A stretch of 64,000 nt of DNA from Intestinimonas sp052065695 (GTDB lineage: Bacteria; Bacillota; Clostridia; Oscillospirales; Oscillospiraceae), in contig NZ_JBQHTM010000011.1 in NCBI RefSeq assembly GCF_052065695.1, positions 1-64,000 on the forward strand. Direction: 5' to 3'. The notes beneath the pieces are model-generated. The model saw nothing but the letters and a program-made list of their open reading frames with translations, did no database searches and was not told the origin of the DNA. Both the position numbers and the translations under genes were made by a program. Positions within the stretch are counted from its first letter, which is position 1. Every line of letters begins with the position of its first letter. Positions 15,231-23,067 of this stretch are shown here, piece by piece.

Positions 15231-17513
15231 ATGGAACAGCGCCACACCATCCTGCGCCGCACCGTCGCCGGCGCCATGACAGCTGTCATGCTGGTGGGCT
15301 GCGCAGGCATCCCCGCCTTTGCAGCCGAAGAGAATACCTTCACCCTCGGCATCTATTCCACCACCGACATGCATGGAAAGTGCTTTGACCTCAACCCCAT
15401 CGACGGGAAAGAGATCAAAAACAGCTACCTGAAGGTAGCCACCGCCATGAAGGAGGAGCGGGAGGCCATGGACGGCACCATCCTCATCGACAACGGCGAC
15501 ATCATTCAGGGCAGCTCCATCATCAGCTACAACATGAACATGGAGGGCGGCGTGGACAACCCCATGGCCATCTGCCTGCGGTATATCGGCTATGACGCTT
15601 TCGTCCCTGGCAACCATGAGTTCAACTTCGACATGGAGACCCAGCAGATCTTCTATGACATGCTGGCAGACACCACTGACAAGTATCCCGGTACCCCTGT
15701 GAGCGCTCTGTGCGCCAACTACATCAACGTAGAGACCCAGGAGTCCAACCTTACCCCCTACAAGGTGATGACCTTCGATGTGGGCGGCAAGGAGTTCAAG
15801 GTGGGTATTCTCGGCTTTGAGAACGTCAACGTCCCCAACTGGGACCTGCCCACCCACTATGAGGGCTCCGACTTCGTCCATGCCGACAACACCGAACGGA
15901 CCTATGCCTACGAGTGGGTGAACTACTGGCAAAAGGCCCTTCGCGAGGACGAGGGCTGCGACTTCGTTATCGTCTCCTGCCACTCCGGTGAGGACAGCGG
16001 CACTGTGGGTGCCGGCGACGGCGACACCGTCGAGACCGGAGAGACCGACTTCTCCCCCGAGAACCAGGTCCGCCACCTGGTGGAGAATACCACCGGCATT
16101 GACATGGTCATCGCCGGCCACAACCACACCGTGGGCGTCACCGAGATGAAGAATGCCGACGGCCAGACTGTGCCCTGTGTCAACGGCGGCACCTCCACCC
16201 TGACCAAGACCGTGGTCAACATCGCCGCCGACGGCACCTTCACCATCGGCGAGAGCCAGAACCTGGACCTGACTACCTACGAGAACGACGCCGGCCTCAA
16301 GGAGCTCATGCAGCCCTACTACGACCGGACCCTGCCCTTCATCTCTGAGCAGATCGGCACTCTCTCCGGTGATTGGGACGACGAGACGGATCTCTTCCAT
16401 GTCCAGAGCGACACCATGAATCTGGTCCATGAGGCACAGCTGTGGGCCACCGGTGCCCAGCTGTCCCTGGCCTCTCCCGTGGCCAATAAGGATTTCTGCA
16501 TCGGCCAGCTCCTGGGCGACGCCGAGACCGCTCCCATCAGCCTGAAGGACTGCTACTCCTTCTACAAGTACGACAACAACCTCATCTACATGATCCGGAT
16601 GACTGGCAAGCAGATCAAGGACTGGCTGGAGGACTGCACCGAGGACTTCACCGTGGAGGCCGACGGCACCATTACTGGTGGCGGCTTCGGCACTGACCAG
16701 CTCTACGGCATGGACTACGACATCTACATGGGCAATCCCGAGGGCAGCCGCGTGGTCAATCTGACCTATCAGGGGCAGCCTGTCACCGACGACCAGACCT
16801 TCACCGTGGCCCTCAACTCCTACCGGCTGTCCGCCAACGCCGCCGGCGATGAATTTGGCTGGTACGCCACCACCGGCATCACCATGGGCACCGACGCTGT
16901 GCTGTGGGACGGCTCCGTGTCTGAGCAGTTCGGTTCCATCGGTGGCTCCGTCACCCTGGTCATCGCCGAGTATATCAAGGCCATGACCGCCGAGGGCAAG
17001 GACATCACCCCGCCCGAGGCCAAGAGCCACTGGACCCTCAACGCCGGCGCCAGCGACAGCACCGAACCCGCTTCCGACACCATCACCCGTCAGGCTTTTG
17101 TAGAGAAGCTCTATGCTGACATCGTGGGCGATGCCTCTGTGGAGGTCTCCCCTGCCTCTTTCACCGACGTGACCGACAGCTTCGCTGTGGATTGGGCCGC
17201 TGACCAGGGCGTCATCTCCGGCGACGGCACCGGCAAGTTCCTGCCCGATCAGGCCATCACCCGTGAGCAGGCCGCCGTCATGCTCATGAACGCCGCCACA
17301 GCTCTGGAGAAGGGCCCCACCGGCACATGGGCTGTCAAGATCCCCTACGCCGATGCCGACACCATCTCCGATTGGGCTGTGGACGGCGTCATGTGGAACG
17401 TCATTGCCCAGTACATCGCCGTGGGCGAGGACAGTCTCTTTAACCCTCAGGGCACCGTCACCGCTGCTGAGGCCGACGCCATGATCGCCGCCCTCACCAC
17501 CGCTGGGGCATAA
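15231..17513 (+). CDS. Secreted 5'-nucleotidase / 2',3'-cyclic phosphodiesterase with SLH repeats
   Basis: A 760-residue exported enzyme. Residues 1-32 are a signal peptide ending PAFAAEE. The metallophosphoesterase domain shows TTDMHGK, NGDIIQGS, GNHEFNFD, SCHSGED and AGHNHTVG. The 5'-nucleotidase C-terminal domain spans roughly 370-580. The last ~150 residues hold S-layer-homology-like repeats (ITRQAFVEKLY, FTDV, WAADQGVISGDGTGKFLPDQAITREQA, then a second partial copy), which would hold it on the cell wall. It should release nucleosides and phosphate from extracellular nucleotides. I chose the ATG at 15231, five bases after AGGAG; the open frame begins earlier at 15183. Monocistronic. Confidence 0.9.
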   Translation: MEQRHTILRRTVAGAMTAVMLVGCAGIPAFAAEENTFTLGIYSTTDMHGKCFDLNPIDGKEIKNSYLKVATAMKEEREAMDGTILIDNGDIIQGSSIISYNMNMEGGVDNPMAICLRYIGYDAFVPGNHEFNFDMETQQIFYDMLADTTDKYPGTPVSALCANYINVETQESNLTPYKVMTFDVGGKEFKVGILGFENVNVPNWDLPTHYEGSDFVHADNTERTYAYEWVNYWQKALREDEGCDFVIVSCHSGEDSGTVGAGDGDTVETGETDFSPENQVRHLVENTTGIDMVIAGHNHTVGVTEMKNADGQTVPCVNGGTSTLTKTVVNIAADGTFTIGESQNLDLTTYENDAGLKELMQPYYDRTLPFISEQIGTLSGDWDDETDLFHVQSDTMNLVHEAQLWATGAQLSLASPVANKDFCIGQLLGDAETAPISLKDCYSFYKYDNNLIYMIRMTGKQIKDWLEDCTEDFTVEADGTITGGGFGTDQLYGMDYDIYMGNPEGSRVVNLTYQGQPVTDDQTFTVALNSYRLSANAAGDEFGWYATTGITMGTDAVLWDGSVSEQFGSIGGSVTLVIAEYIKAMTAEGKDITPPEAKSHWTLNAGASDSTEPASDTITRQAFVEKLYADIVGDASVEVSPASFTDVTDSFAVDWAADQGVISGDGTGKFLPDQAITREQAAVMLMNAATALEKGPTGTWAVKIPYADADTISDWAVDGVMWNVIAQYIAVGEDSLFNPQGTVTAAEADAMIAALTTAGA

Positions 17514-17541
17514 GTTTTTCCCCATTCCTTACCACACAGCA

Positions 17542-17579
17542 AAAAGCTGGCTCGGACAAACGTCCGAGCCAGCTTTTTT
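17542..17579 (+). terminator. Terminator of the nucleotidase gene
   Basis: AAGCTGGCTCGGAC pairs with GTCCGAGCCAGCTT around AAAC, followed by seven T. Confidence 0.93.
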
Positions 17580-17905
17580 TGTTCTCTTCCCTCGAAAAAC
17601 CGTCGTTTGTCCGAGGATTTTGACACCGTATGTTATCCGGTGTAGGACATCATTCTCCACTCTTCTGCTTCCTATCTTTCCCATTCTCCCAACACTCCCA
17701 TTTCTCCCTCTCTCCCCGTCATCCCCTCTCACCCTCGCCCAGCCAATCACTGCCCCGCTATCATGCCGCAAATAGCTCGTTTCCGGCTTTTGATACGGTT
17801 TTTAGGGCAGATTTGGTGCTGGTTTGGGGAAAATTCTGAGGGTGCTGTGGCAGTACAGGGGCAATATTGGGGGTGAGTTTGGGGCCGGTTTTGGGGTAAA
17901 AAAAG
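17580..17905. other. Gene-free interval
   Basis: No convincing gene, RNA or repeat. The first part is CT-rich on the plus strand, the second GGT/TTT-rich. Open frames here lack ribosome-binding sites and resemble nothing I know. Confidence 0.6.
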
Positions 17906-17938
17906 AAGAGTGCATTGGATTTTTTCCAATGCACTCTT
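17906..17938 (-). terminator. Terminator of nrdR
   Basis: AAGAGTGCATTGGA pairs with TCCAATGCACTCTT. On the minus strand it is followed by CTTCTTTTTTTA. It is nearly symmetrical but no plus-strand gene needs it. Confidence 0.88.
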
Positions 17939-17999
17939 TCATTTTCCCAAGGTCAAAATTAACGGACAAACCGCCATTTTTCAGGGGATTGTATCATTT

Positions 18000-18455
18000 T
18001 TATTTGCTATCGATAAGTTTGCTCAACTCTTCCATAAAGGTACCGATGTCCTTGAACTGACGGTAAACCGAAGCGAAGCGCACATAAGCAACCTCGTCCA
18101 CATCCTTGAGCTTCTCCATCACCAACTCGCCAATCACCGAAGAATGGACTTCCCGCTCCATATCATTTTGGAGGGTCTGCTCGATCTCCACCGCGATCTT
18201 TTCCAGCTTGGACATGGGGACCGAACGCTTCTCACAGGCCTTGAGCATGCTCCCCAGCAGTTTGTCCTTGTCGAAAGTCTGACGGCTGCCGTCCTTTTTG
18301 ATCACAACCAGTGGCAGGCTTTCCATGGTCTCATAGGTGGTGAAACGCTTATGGCACTCCAGACATTCCCGCCTGCGTCGAATGCTGGTGCCCTCGTCCG
18401 AGGGCCGTGAATCCACGACTTTACTCTCCAGATTGCCGCAGAACGGGCACTTCAT
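18000..18455 (-). CDS. nrdR: Transcriptional repressor NrdR
   Basis: Represses ribonucleotide reductase genes in response to dATP/ATP. It has 151 residues. The N-terminal zinc ribbon has Cys3/Cys6 (CPFCG) and Cys31/Cys34 (CLECHKRF), with RRRRECLEC typical of the family. The ATP-cone follows over about 45-140 (VVIKKDGSRQTFDKDKLLGSM). The open frame begins 16 codons earlier, but this ATG follows AAGGAGG by nine bases and begins at the conserved MKCPFC. No NrdR box is seen near its own promoter. Monocistronic. Confidence 0.96.
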   Translation of the reverse strand: MKCPFCGNLESKVVDSRPSDEGTSIRRRRECLECHKRFTTYETMESLPLVVIKKDGSRQTFDKDKLLGSMLKACEKRSVPMSKLEKIAVEIEQTLQNDMEREVHSSVIGELVMEKLKDVDEVAYVRFASVYRQFKDIGTFMEELSKLIDSK

Positions 18456-18511
18456 GGGTACCGCCTCCTTCTTAGTCCTGCCGGTCCAAAATTGCTCTTG
18501 CACGCATTATA

Positions 18512-18524
18512 CCACAGGACCCAG
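18512..18524 (-). promoter_or_regulatory. nrdR promoter, extended -10
   Basis: TGGTATAAT on the minus strand, about 60 bases before the nrdR start. The -35 is weak, as usual for extended -10 promoters. Confidence 0.6.
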
Positions 18525-18602
18525 TGAGATGGTATATTTTTTTGAAAAAGATGGGGACATAACATGTAAAAATACCCTCAACCGGAAAAAGCATGTATAG
18601 TC

Positions 18603-18672
18603 TGGCGCAGGATGCGCCATACTAGGCTCAGAACGGCGCGGGTCAGCCGTAAAGGAATGACCTGCGCGCACA
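18603..18672 (+). promoter_or_regulatory. Structured leader of a small gene
   Basis: Two hairpins: TGGCGCAGGATGCGCCA at 18603-18619, and GCGCGGGTCA paired with TGACCTGCGC further on. They lie directly upstream of the small lysine-rich gene. No known riboswitch class is recognised. Confidence 0.4.
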
Positions 18673-18692
18673 GGAAAAGAGGTGATCACACC

Positions 18693-18803
18693 ATGAAGGA
18701 CGACCAGAAGCCCGCCCGCACCGAGCCCCAGGCCCGCAAGGAGGAGCAGCCCGCTCAGAGCCGTAAGAAGGAGCAGAAGAAGTCTGATCAGACCCGCTCC
18801 TGA
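18693..18803 (+). CDS. Small highly charged protein, 36 residues
   Basis: MKDDQKPARTEPQARKEEQP and a further lysine/arginine/glutamine-rich stretch ending DQTRS. There is no hydrophobic residue cluster, so it is probably disordered and may bind nucleic acid or act as a small spore protein. GAGGTGAT upstream is a usable ribosome-binding site. The gene has its own structured leader and a strong terminator 18 bases after the stop, which argues it is real. The open frame begins at 18612, but that start has no site. No family is recognised. Confidence 0.55.
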   Translation: MKDDQKPARTEPQARKEEQPAQSRKKEQKKSDQTRS

Positions 18804-18820
18804 GCAGACATAACAGGTTC

Positions 18821-18857
18821 GAGACGCCGGAGAGGACTCTCTTCGGCGTCTCTTTCT
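18821..18857 (+). terminator. Terminator after the small gene
   Basis: GAGACGCCG pairs with CGGCGTCTC, with GAGAG/CTCTC inside, followed by TTTCTTTG. Confidence 0.85.
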
Positions 18858-18919
18858 TTGTCCTCCGCTCTGTCACAGGCATGGTACATCCGGCATAGGC
18901 TGGGCTGGAGGTCATGAGC

Positions 18920-19657
18920 ATGATGAATTTTTCTCCCCGCAAGTCCATGGACGCTGCTGAGTATGCGGCGTCTCTTCGGGCCAGTCAGGGGTATTGCAAT
19001 GAGACTGCGGAACCTCAGGCCGATAGCGTGCGCTGCTGCCGTTACAGCCGTCCATCCGTCTGTCCCCCTTCCCCCTGGCCCAACTGCTGCCCACCGGTCC
19101 CAGAATGCCGTTGCTGCTGCCCCGGCCCTCAGGGTCCTACCGGCCCCACAGGCCCCACCGGTCCTACCGGCCCCACGGGTCCCACGGGTCCCACCGGTCC
19201 TACCGGCGCTACAGGTCCTTCCGGTGGCCCTACTGGTCCCACGGGCCCCACCGGTCCTACCGGCCCCACCGGCCCTACTGGTCCCACCGGCCCTACTGGT
19301 CCCACCGGGCCCACAGGTCCCACCGGGCCTACTGGCCCCACGGGTCCTACTGGCCCCACAGGTCCCACCGGTCCCACCGGTCCCACCGGTCCCACTGGTC
19401 CTACTGGTCCCACCGGTCCTACTGGCCCCACTGGTCCCACCGGTCCTACCGGTCCAACCGGTCCTACCGGTCCTACCGGTCCAACCGGTCCTACCGGTCC
19501 AACCGGTCCTACTGGTCCCACCGGGCCTACTGGCTCCATTGAGTCTGCCGCTGCGGTAAGCACGCTGGCCAGCAGTGCCACACTATCCGATGTAATCAAC
19601 CAGTTCAATAGCCTGATCCAGTCTCTGCAAAGCGCCGGTATCCTTGGGAAGAGCTGA
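18920..19657 (+). CDS. Collagen-like Gly-Pro-Thr repeat protein, spore surface type
   Basis: About 245 residues. The N-terminal ~72 residues are Cys- and Pro-rich (CCRYSRP, NCCPPVPECRCCCPGP). About 45 Gly-X-Y triplets follow, nearly all GPT, broken once by an extra Gly (GPSGGPT). A 40-residue C-terminal domain (IESAAAVSTLASSATLSDV...) follows. This is the layout of exosporium or spore-appendage collagens such as BclA; the cysteines could cross-link. Synonymous codons vary between triplets, so the repeat is kept at the protein level. The ATG at 18920 is eight bases after GGAGG; 18914 is only two bases after. Localization is inferred. Confidence 0.85.
   Translation: MMNFSPRKSMDAAEYAASLRASQGYCNETAEPQADSVRCCRYSRPSVCPPSPWPNCCPPVPECRCCCPGPQGPTGPTGPTGPTGPTGPTGPTGPTGATGPSGGPTGPTGPTGPTGPTGPTGPTGPTGPTGPTGPTGPTGPTGPTGPTGPTGPTGPTGPTGPTGPTGPTGPTGPTGPTGPTGPTGPTGPTGPTGPTGPTGPTGPTGSIESAAAVSTLASSATLSDVINQFNSLIQSLQSAGILGKS
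19130..19537 (+). repeat. Gly-X-Y coding repeat, 9-base unit
   Basis: About 45 copies of a degenerate 9-base unit GGN-CCN-ACN, mostly GGTCCCACC, GGTCCTACT and variants. Slippage or recombination could change copy number between strains. The long frame on the opposite strand here is only a by-product of the repeat. Confidence 0.92.
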
Positions 19658-19680
19658 TCACGGCATATTCACATAGGAAA

Positions 19681-19716
19681 GGGGGCGTATCGCCGATGGC
19701 GATACGCCTCCTTTTT
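19681..19716 (+). terminator. Terminator of the collagen-like gene
   Basis: GGCGTATCGCC pairs with GGCGATACGCC around GAT, followed by TCCTTTTT. It lies in the gap facing the leuA 3' end. Confidence 0.88.
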
Positions 19717-19728
19717 CTACATGAACAC

Positions 19729-21414
19729 TCAGTCCTTAGCCGCACGGTTAATGGCGGAGAGAATGCCTTTCAAAGGTGCTAGGTTGATGTTGTGGCTCAT
19801 GCCCACACCGAACCAGTCTTTCCCATCCTGGTCCTGAAGGTGGATATAGGCCACAGCCTGGGAGTCGGAGCCCTGCTTGATGGCGTGCTCCTTGTAGTCC
19901 ACAAAGGTAAAGCGATCCATCTTCTGGCCGTGGATGGCGTTGAAGAAGGCATCGATGGGACCGTTGCCGGAGCCCTGGACCTGGAAGGTGGTATCGGTAT
20001 GCCGGAGGGTACCGGCAAAGGTGACATGGGAGTGGCCCTCCTCGTCGGTGAACTCTGCAAAGGAGTGGCGCACCAGCTCGTAGGGCTTGGTGGCATCGAT
20101 GTAATTCTCCTTAAAGAGCTCGAAAATGCGTTCCGGTTTGAGCTCGGTACCCACACGGTCGGTCTCCACCTGGACGATATGGCCAAACTCGGGGTGCATG
20201 GCTTTGGGCAGATCGAAGCCAAAGACATGCTGCATGACGAAGGCGGCCCCTCCCTTGCCAGACTGGGAGTTGATCCGGATGATGGGCTCGTACTCCCGGC
20301 CTACGTCGGCCGGATCGATGGGCAGATAGGGGATCTCCCACTTGTCGCTGTGGCTCTCCTCCATATACTGTGTTCCCTTGTTGATCGCGTCCTGGTGGGA
20401 ACCCGAGAAAGCAGTGAATACCAGCTCACCAGCGTAGGGCTGCCGCTCCCCTACCTTCATCTTGGTGCAGCGCTCATACATCTCCCTGATTTTATTGATG
20501 TTGGAGAAGTCCAGCTTGGGGTCTACGCCCTGGATATACATGTTCATAGCCAGGGTGACCATGTCTACATTGCCGGTGCGTTCGCCATTGCCGAAGAGAG
20601 TAGCCTCAATGCGCTCGGCGCCGGCCAGCATGCCCATCTCAGCGGTGGCCACGCCCTCGCCCCGGTCGTTGTGAGGGTGGAGGGAGATGATGGCGCAGTC
20701 ACGGCTGGGCAGCTTGGAGATAAAGTACTCGATCTCGTCAGCGAAGTAGTTGGGCATACAGTTCTCCACAGTGGTGGGAAGGTTCAGAATGACCTTGTTC
20801 TCCGGGGTAGCGTGGAGGTGCTCCAGCACGGCCTGGCAAATCTCAACGGCATAGTCCATCTCTGTACCCATAAAGGACTCTGGAGAGTACTGGTAACGCA
20901 GGTTCATGCCCTGCTCCAGCATAGGCTTGCTCATCTCATAGATGAGGTCGGCAGCATCGGTGGCGATCTTGGTAATACCGTCCATGTCCATATGGAAGAC
21001 CACCTTCCGCTGGAGCGTAGAGGTGGAGTTGTAGAAGTGGAGAATTACATTCTTGGCGCCCTGGATGGCCTCAAAGGTCTTCTTGATGAGGTGCGGCCGA
21101 GCTTGGACCAGCACCTGGATGGTCACATCGTCAGGGATATGGCCGCCGTCGATCAGCTCCCGGCAGATCTCATATTCCGTCTCAGAGGCAGATGGAAAGC
21201 CGATCTCAATCTCCTTGACACCAATATCTACCAAGGTATGGAAGTACTCCAGCTTCTCCTCCAGATTCATGGGGTCCACCAAAGCCTGATTGCCATCCCG
21301 CAGATCCACTGAGCACCAGATAGGAGGATGGGTGATTTCCTTATCGGGCCAAGCACGATGCTCCATTTTCAGCGGTACAAAAGGAATATACTTGTTCTTG
21401 GGATCTTTGATCAT
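19729..21414 (-). CDS. leuA: 2-isopropylmalate synthase
   Basis: Condenses 2-oxoisovalerate and acetyl-CoA, the first committed step of leucine synthesis. It has 561 residues, the longer LeuA form. The HMGL-like catalytic barrel starts with WCSVDLRDGNQALVDP (metal/substrate loop) and contains the metal-binding HPHNDRG near 245. The LeuA dimer/allosteric domain lies after about 430. The start ATG follows AAGGAGGAAGAC. No other leu genes adjoin it, so it is transcribed alone under the T-box at 21476-21745. Confidence 0.96.
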   Translation of the reverse strand: MIKDPKNKYIPFVPLKMEHRAWPDKEITHPPIWCSVDLRDGNQALVDPMNLEEKLEYFHTLVDIGVKEIEIGFPSASETEYEICRELIDGGHIPDDVTIQVLVQARPHLIKKTFEAIQGAKNVILHFYNSTSTLQRKVVFHMDMDGITKIATDAADLIYEMSKPMLEQGMNLRYQYSPESFMGTEMDYAVEICQAVLEHLHATPENKVILNLPTTVENCMPNYFADEIEYFISKLPSRDCAIISLHPHNDRGEGVATAEMGMLAGAERIEATLFGNGERTGNVDMVTLAMNMYIQGVDPKLDFSNINKIREMYERCTKMKVGERQPYAGELVFTAFSGSHQDAINKGTQYMEESHSDKWEIPYLPIDPADVGREYEPIIRINSQSGKGGAAFVMQHVFGFDLPKAMHPEFGHIVQVETDRVGTELKPERIFELFKENYIDATKPYELVRHSFAEFTDEEGHSHVTFAGTLRHTDTTFQVQGSGNGPIDAFFNAIHGQKMDRFTFVDYKEHAIKQGSDSQAVAYIHLQDQDGKDWFGVGMSHNINLAPLKGILSAINRAAKD

Positions 21415-21475
21415 GTCCGTCTTCCTCCTTATGATTCCAATGGTCTGGTGTGCGGGGACGCATGCCGGACAAAAT

Positions 21476-21745
21476 GAAAAACGCCCCCGACCTCAACGGT
21501 CAGGGGCGTATAACTCATACGCGGTACCACCCTGATTCGACCGCCGGTCACCCGTACGGTCCTCGTCGGCCTCCAGCAAGGCCCTGGCCGGTAACGCGGC
21601 CACGCGGCTCCCCCTACTGTGCCACCGGCAGTTCAGGAAAGCAGCTCAGGGATCAGTATCCACCTGCATGCACCGTACCGGTTCACACCATCCACCGGCT
21701 CTCTGAGCGGGCAATGCAGGTCTTCTTCCCCTCATTGCTTTTATG
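21476..21745 (-). promoter_or_regulatory. T-box riboswitch upstream of leuA (leucine type)
   Basis: The minus strand shows, in order, Stem I with AGAGAG and GGATGGTGTGAAC elements, a specifier region GGATACTGATCC, the T-box AGGGTGGTACCGCG at about 21520-21534, and a terminator at 21476-21508 (CGCCCCTGACC with GGTCGGGGGCG, then TTTTT). The best-fitting specifier codon is CTG (21656-21654) followed by A, which reads tRNA-Leu and suits leuA. Uncharged tRNA would bind and prevent termination. Confidence 0.88.
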
Positions 21746-21751
21746 AGCTAC

Positions 21752-21780
21752 ATTGTAGAAGATTCCAGCCCGGTTGTCAA
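21752..21780 (-). promoter_or_regulatory. Promoter of the leuA T-box transcript
   Basis: TTGACA, 17 bases, TACAAT, just upstream of the T-box Stem I. Confidence 0.9.
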
Positions 21781-21905
21781 GTACAAAAAATTCATATTTT
21801 TTCTCTTTCTTTTTGGGGTAACATACGCTATAGTGTGACCATAAAGGTTCGGCCCGTCGACACCTGTCCGACTGGATCTAATTGATATGATTGGAGTGAT
21901 GATTT

Positions 21906-22628
21906 TTGGATTACAATGATTTTTACCAGAATGAGCGCCGGCAGGAGCAGAACATGTTCGCTGGATCCCTGTCGACCTACACTGCAAAGACCTTTCTCTG
22001 GATGTTCTTTGGCCTGCTGATCACCTTTGGCGTAGCTGTGGGCGGCTATGTCAGTGGCCTCACCATCTATGCCTTCTTCAGTATTCCCGCCTTCCACATT
22101 ATTGTCCTGGTGGCGGAACTTGCGGTGGTTCTTGTGCTCAGCGCCCGTATCCACCGCCTCTCAGTGCCAGGTGCCACCTTTCTGTTCTTTGCATACGCCG
22201 CGCTGACCGGTGTGGTCTTCTCCACCTATTTCCTGATCTTTGACGTGGCCAGTCTGGTGCTCGTCTTTGCAGTCACCGCCCTCTACTTCGGGGCTCTGGC
22301 CCTGTACGGCTACTTTACCAAAAGCGATCTCACTCGCCTGCGTCCCATCTTGGTTGGGGGACTCATTTTTCTCGTTCTCTTCGGCCTGCTCTCCCTCTTC
22401 CTCCCCTTCTTCTCTGGCTTGGAGCGGATCTACTGCCTCATTGGCATTGCCATCTTCCTGGGCCTCACCGCCTATGACACTCAGCAGATCAAGGCCAATT
22501 ACTACGCATTCGGCCATGATGCCCAACTGGCTCAGAAAGCTTCCATCTATTCCGCGCTTCAGCTCTATCTGGACTTCATCAACCTCTTCCTCTACCTCCT
22601 CCGCTTTATGGGAAAGAACAAGCGTTGA
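21906..22628 (+). CDS. Bax inhibitor-1 / YccA family membrane protein
   Basis: A 240-residue integral membrane protein with seven hydrophobic segments after a polar N-terminal ~27 residues. The last segments include GLTAYDTQQIK, the family signature with the conserved Asp of the TMBIM proton/calcium channel fold. Function in bacteria is unsettled (calcium leak, stress). Start is TTG at 21906, nine bases after GGAG; no in-frame ATG lies nearby upstream. Divergent from leuA. A TATAGT at 21829-21834 may be its -10. Confidence 0.9.
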   Translation: MDYNDFYQNERRQEQNMFAGSLSTYTAKTFLWMFFGLLITFGVAVGGYVSGLTIYAFFSIPAFHIIVLVAELAVVLVLSARIHRLSVPGATFLFFAYAALTGVVFSTYFLIFDVASLVLVFAVTALYFGALALYGYFTKSDLTRLRPILVGGLIFLVLFGLLSLFLPFFSGLERIYCLIGIAIFLGLTAYDTQQIKANYYAFGHDAQLAQKASIYSALQLYLDFINLFLYLLRFMGKNKR

Positions 22629-22635
22629 GTCCACA

Positions 22636-22670
22636 GGGGACGGCCATTTGGCCGTCCCCAAATTTTTTCT
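22636..22670 (+). terminator. Terminator of the BI-1 family gene
   Basis: GGGGACGGCC pairs with GGCCGTCCCC around ATTT, followed by AAATTTTTT. Confidence 0.93.
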
Positions 22671-22689
22671 GAAATTCGAAAAAATATGC

Positions 22690-22717
22690 TTGACTTTCAT
22701 CGCAAACCTGATATAAT
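22690..22717 (+). promoter_or_regulatory. tRNA-Gln promoter
   Basis: TTGACT, 16 bases, TATAAT, 55 bases before the mature tRNA 5' end. Confidence 0.88.
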
Positions 22718-22772
22718 AACATTCGTGCTCACGAGAGAGCAAAACAAAAAAAGCAAGAGCACAAAGCAAAAT

Positions 22773-22846
22773 AGCGGGATTGTGTAAGGGTAGCACGACA
22801 GACTCTGACTCTGTTTGTGAGGGTTCGAATCCTTCTCCCGCTGCCA
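22773..22846 (+). tRNA. tRNA-Gln (anticodon CTG)
   Basis: Acceptor AGCGGGA pairs with TCCCGCT. The D arm is GTG...CAC. The anticodon arm ACAGA-CTCTGAC-TCTGT places CTG at positions 34-36. The T arm GAGGG-TTCGAAT-CCTTC is followed by discriminator G and an encoded CCA. Single tRNA with its own promoter and terminator. Confidence 0.93.
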
Positions 22847-22850
22847 AAAA

Positions 22851-22880
22851 AGAGCAAGCGTATTACGCTTGCTCTTTTTA
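22851..22880 (+). terminator. tRNA-Gln terminator
   Basis: GAGCAAGCG pairs with CGCTTGCTC around TATTA, followed by TTTTTA. Confidence 0.9.
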
Positions 22881-22909
22881 TTTTCTTTGTTTTCATGTAG
22901 ACAATAAGA

Positions 22910-22946
22910 AACGCGGACCCGTTTTCACGGGTCCGCGTTTTCTTTT
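22910..22946. terminator. Second hairpin, usable on either strand
   Basis: AACGCGGACCCGT pairs with ACGGGTCCGCGTT, with T-rich flanks both ways. It could serve the minus-strand Nudix gene (ending at 23068) or back up the tRNA terminator. The rest of the 22947-23067 gap shows only a short GTGATC/GATCAC hairpin. Confidence 0.75.
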
Positions 22947-23067
22947 GAGAGAGAGGAGGAGGTTTTGAATTGTGATCTCTTGATCACATTCTTATTCTAC
23001 CACCTCCCACCTCGGCAGGAATGGACAGATTTTAAATAGCTTGTAAATAAAATATGAACAGCCGCGC

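Noticed and set aside
18875..18902. Sigma-K-like promoter AC-17-CATAGGCTG before the collagen-like gene
   Set aside because: The expected start of transcription would fall on the ribosome-binding site at 18907-18911, leaving no room for translation initiation.
19130..19537. Repeat array considered as CRISPR
   Set aside because: The units are contiguous 9-base codon triplets with no spacers and stay in frame with a coding gene.
19129..19608. Open frame of Gly-Pro-Val repeats on the minus strand
   Set aside because: It is the mirror of the collagen repeat (GPT codons read backward give GPV) and has no start site.
22969..23041. 24-codon frame starting TTG after GGAGGAGG
   Set aside because: The start lies only two bases from the site, and the peptide resembles nothing; the region is probably the tail of terminator sequence.
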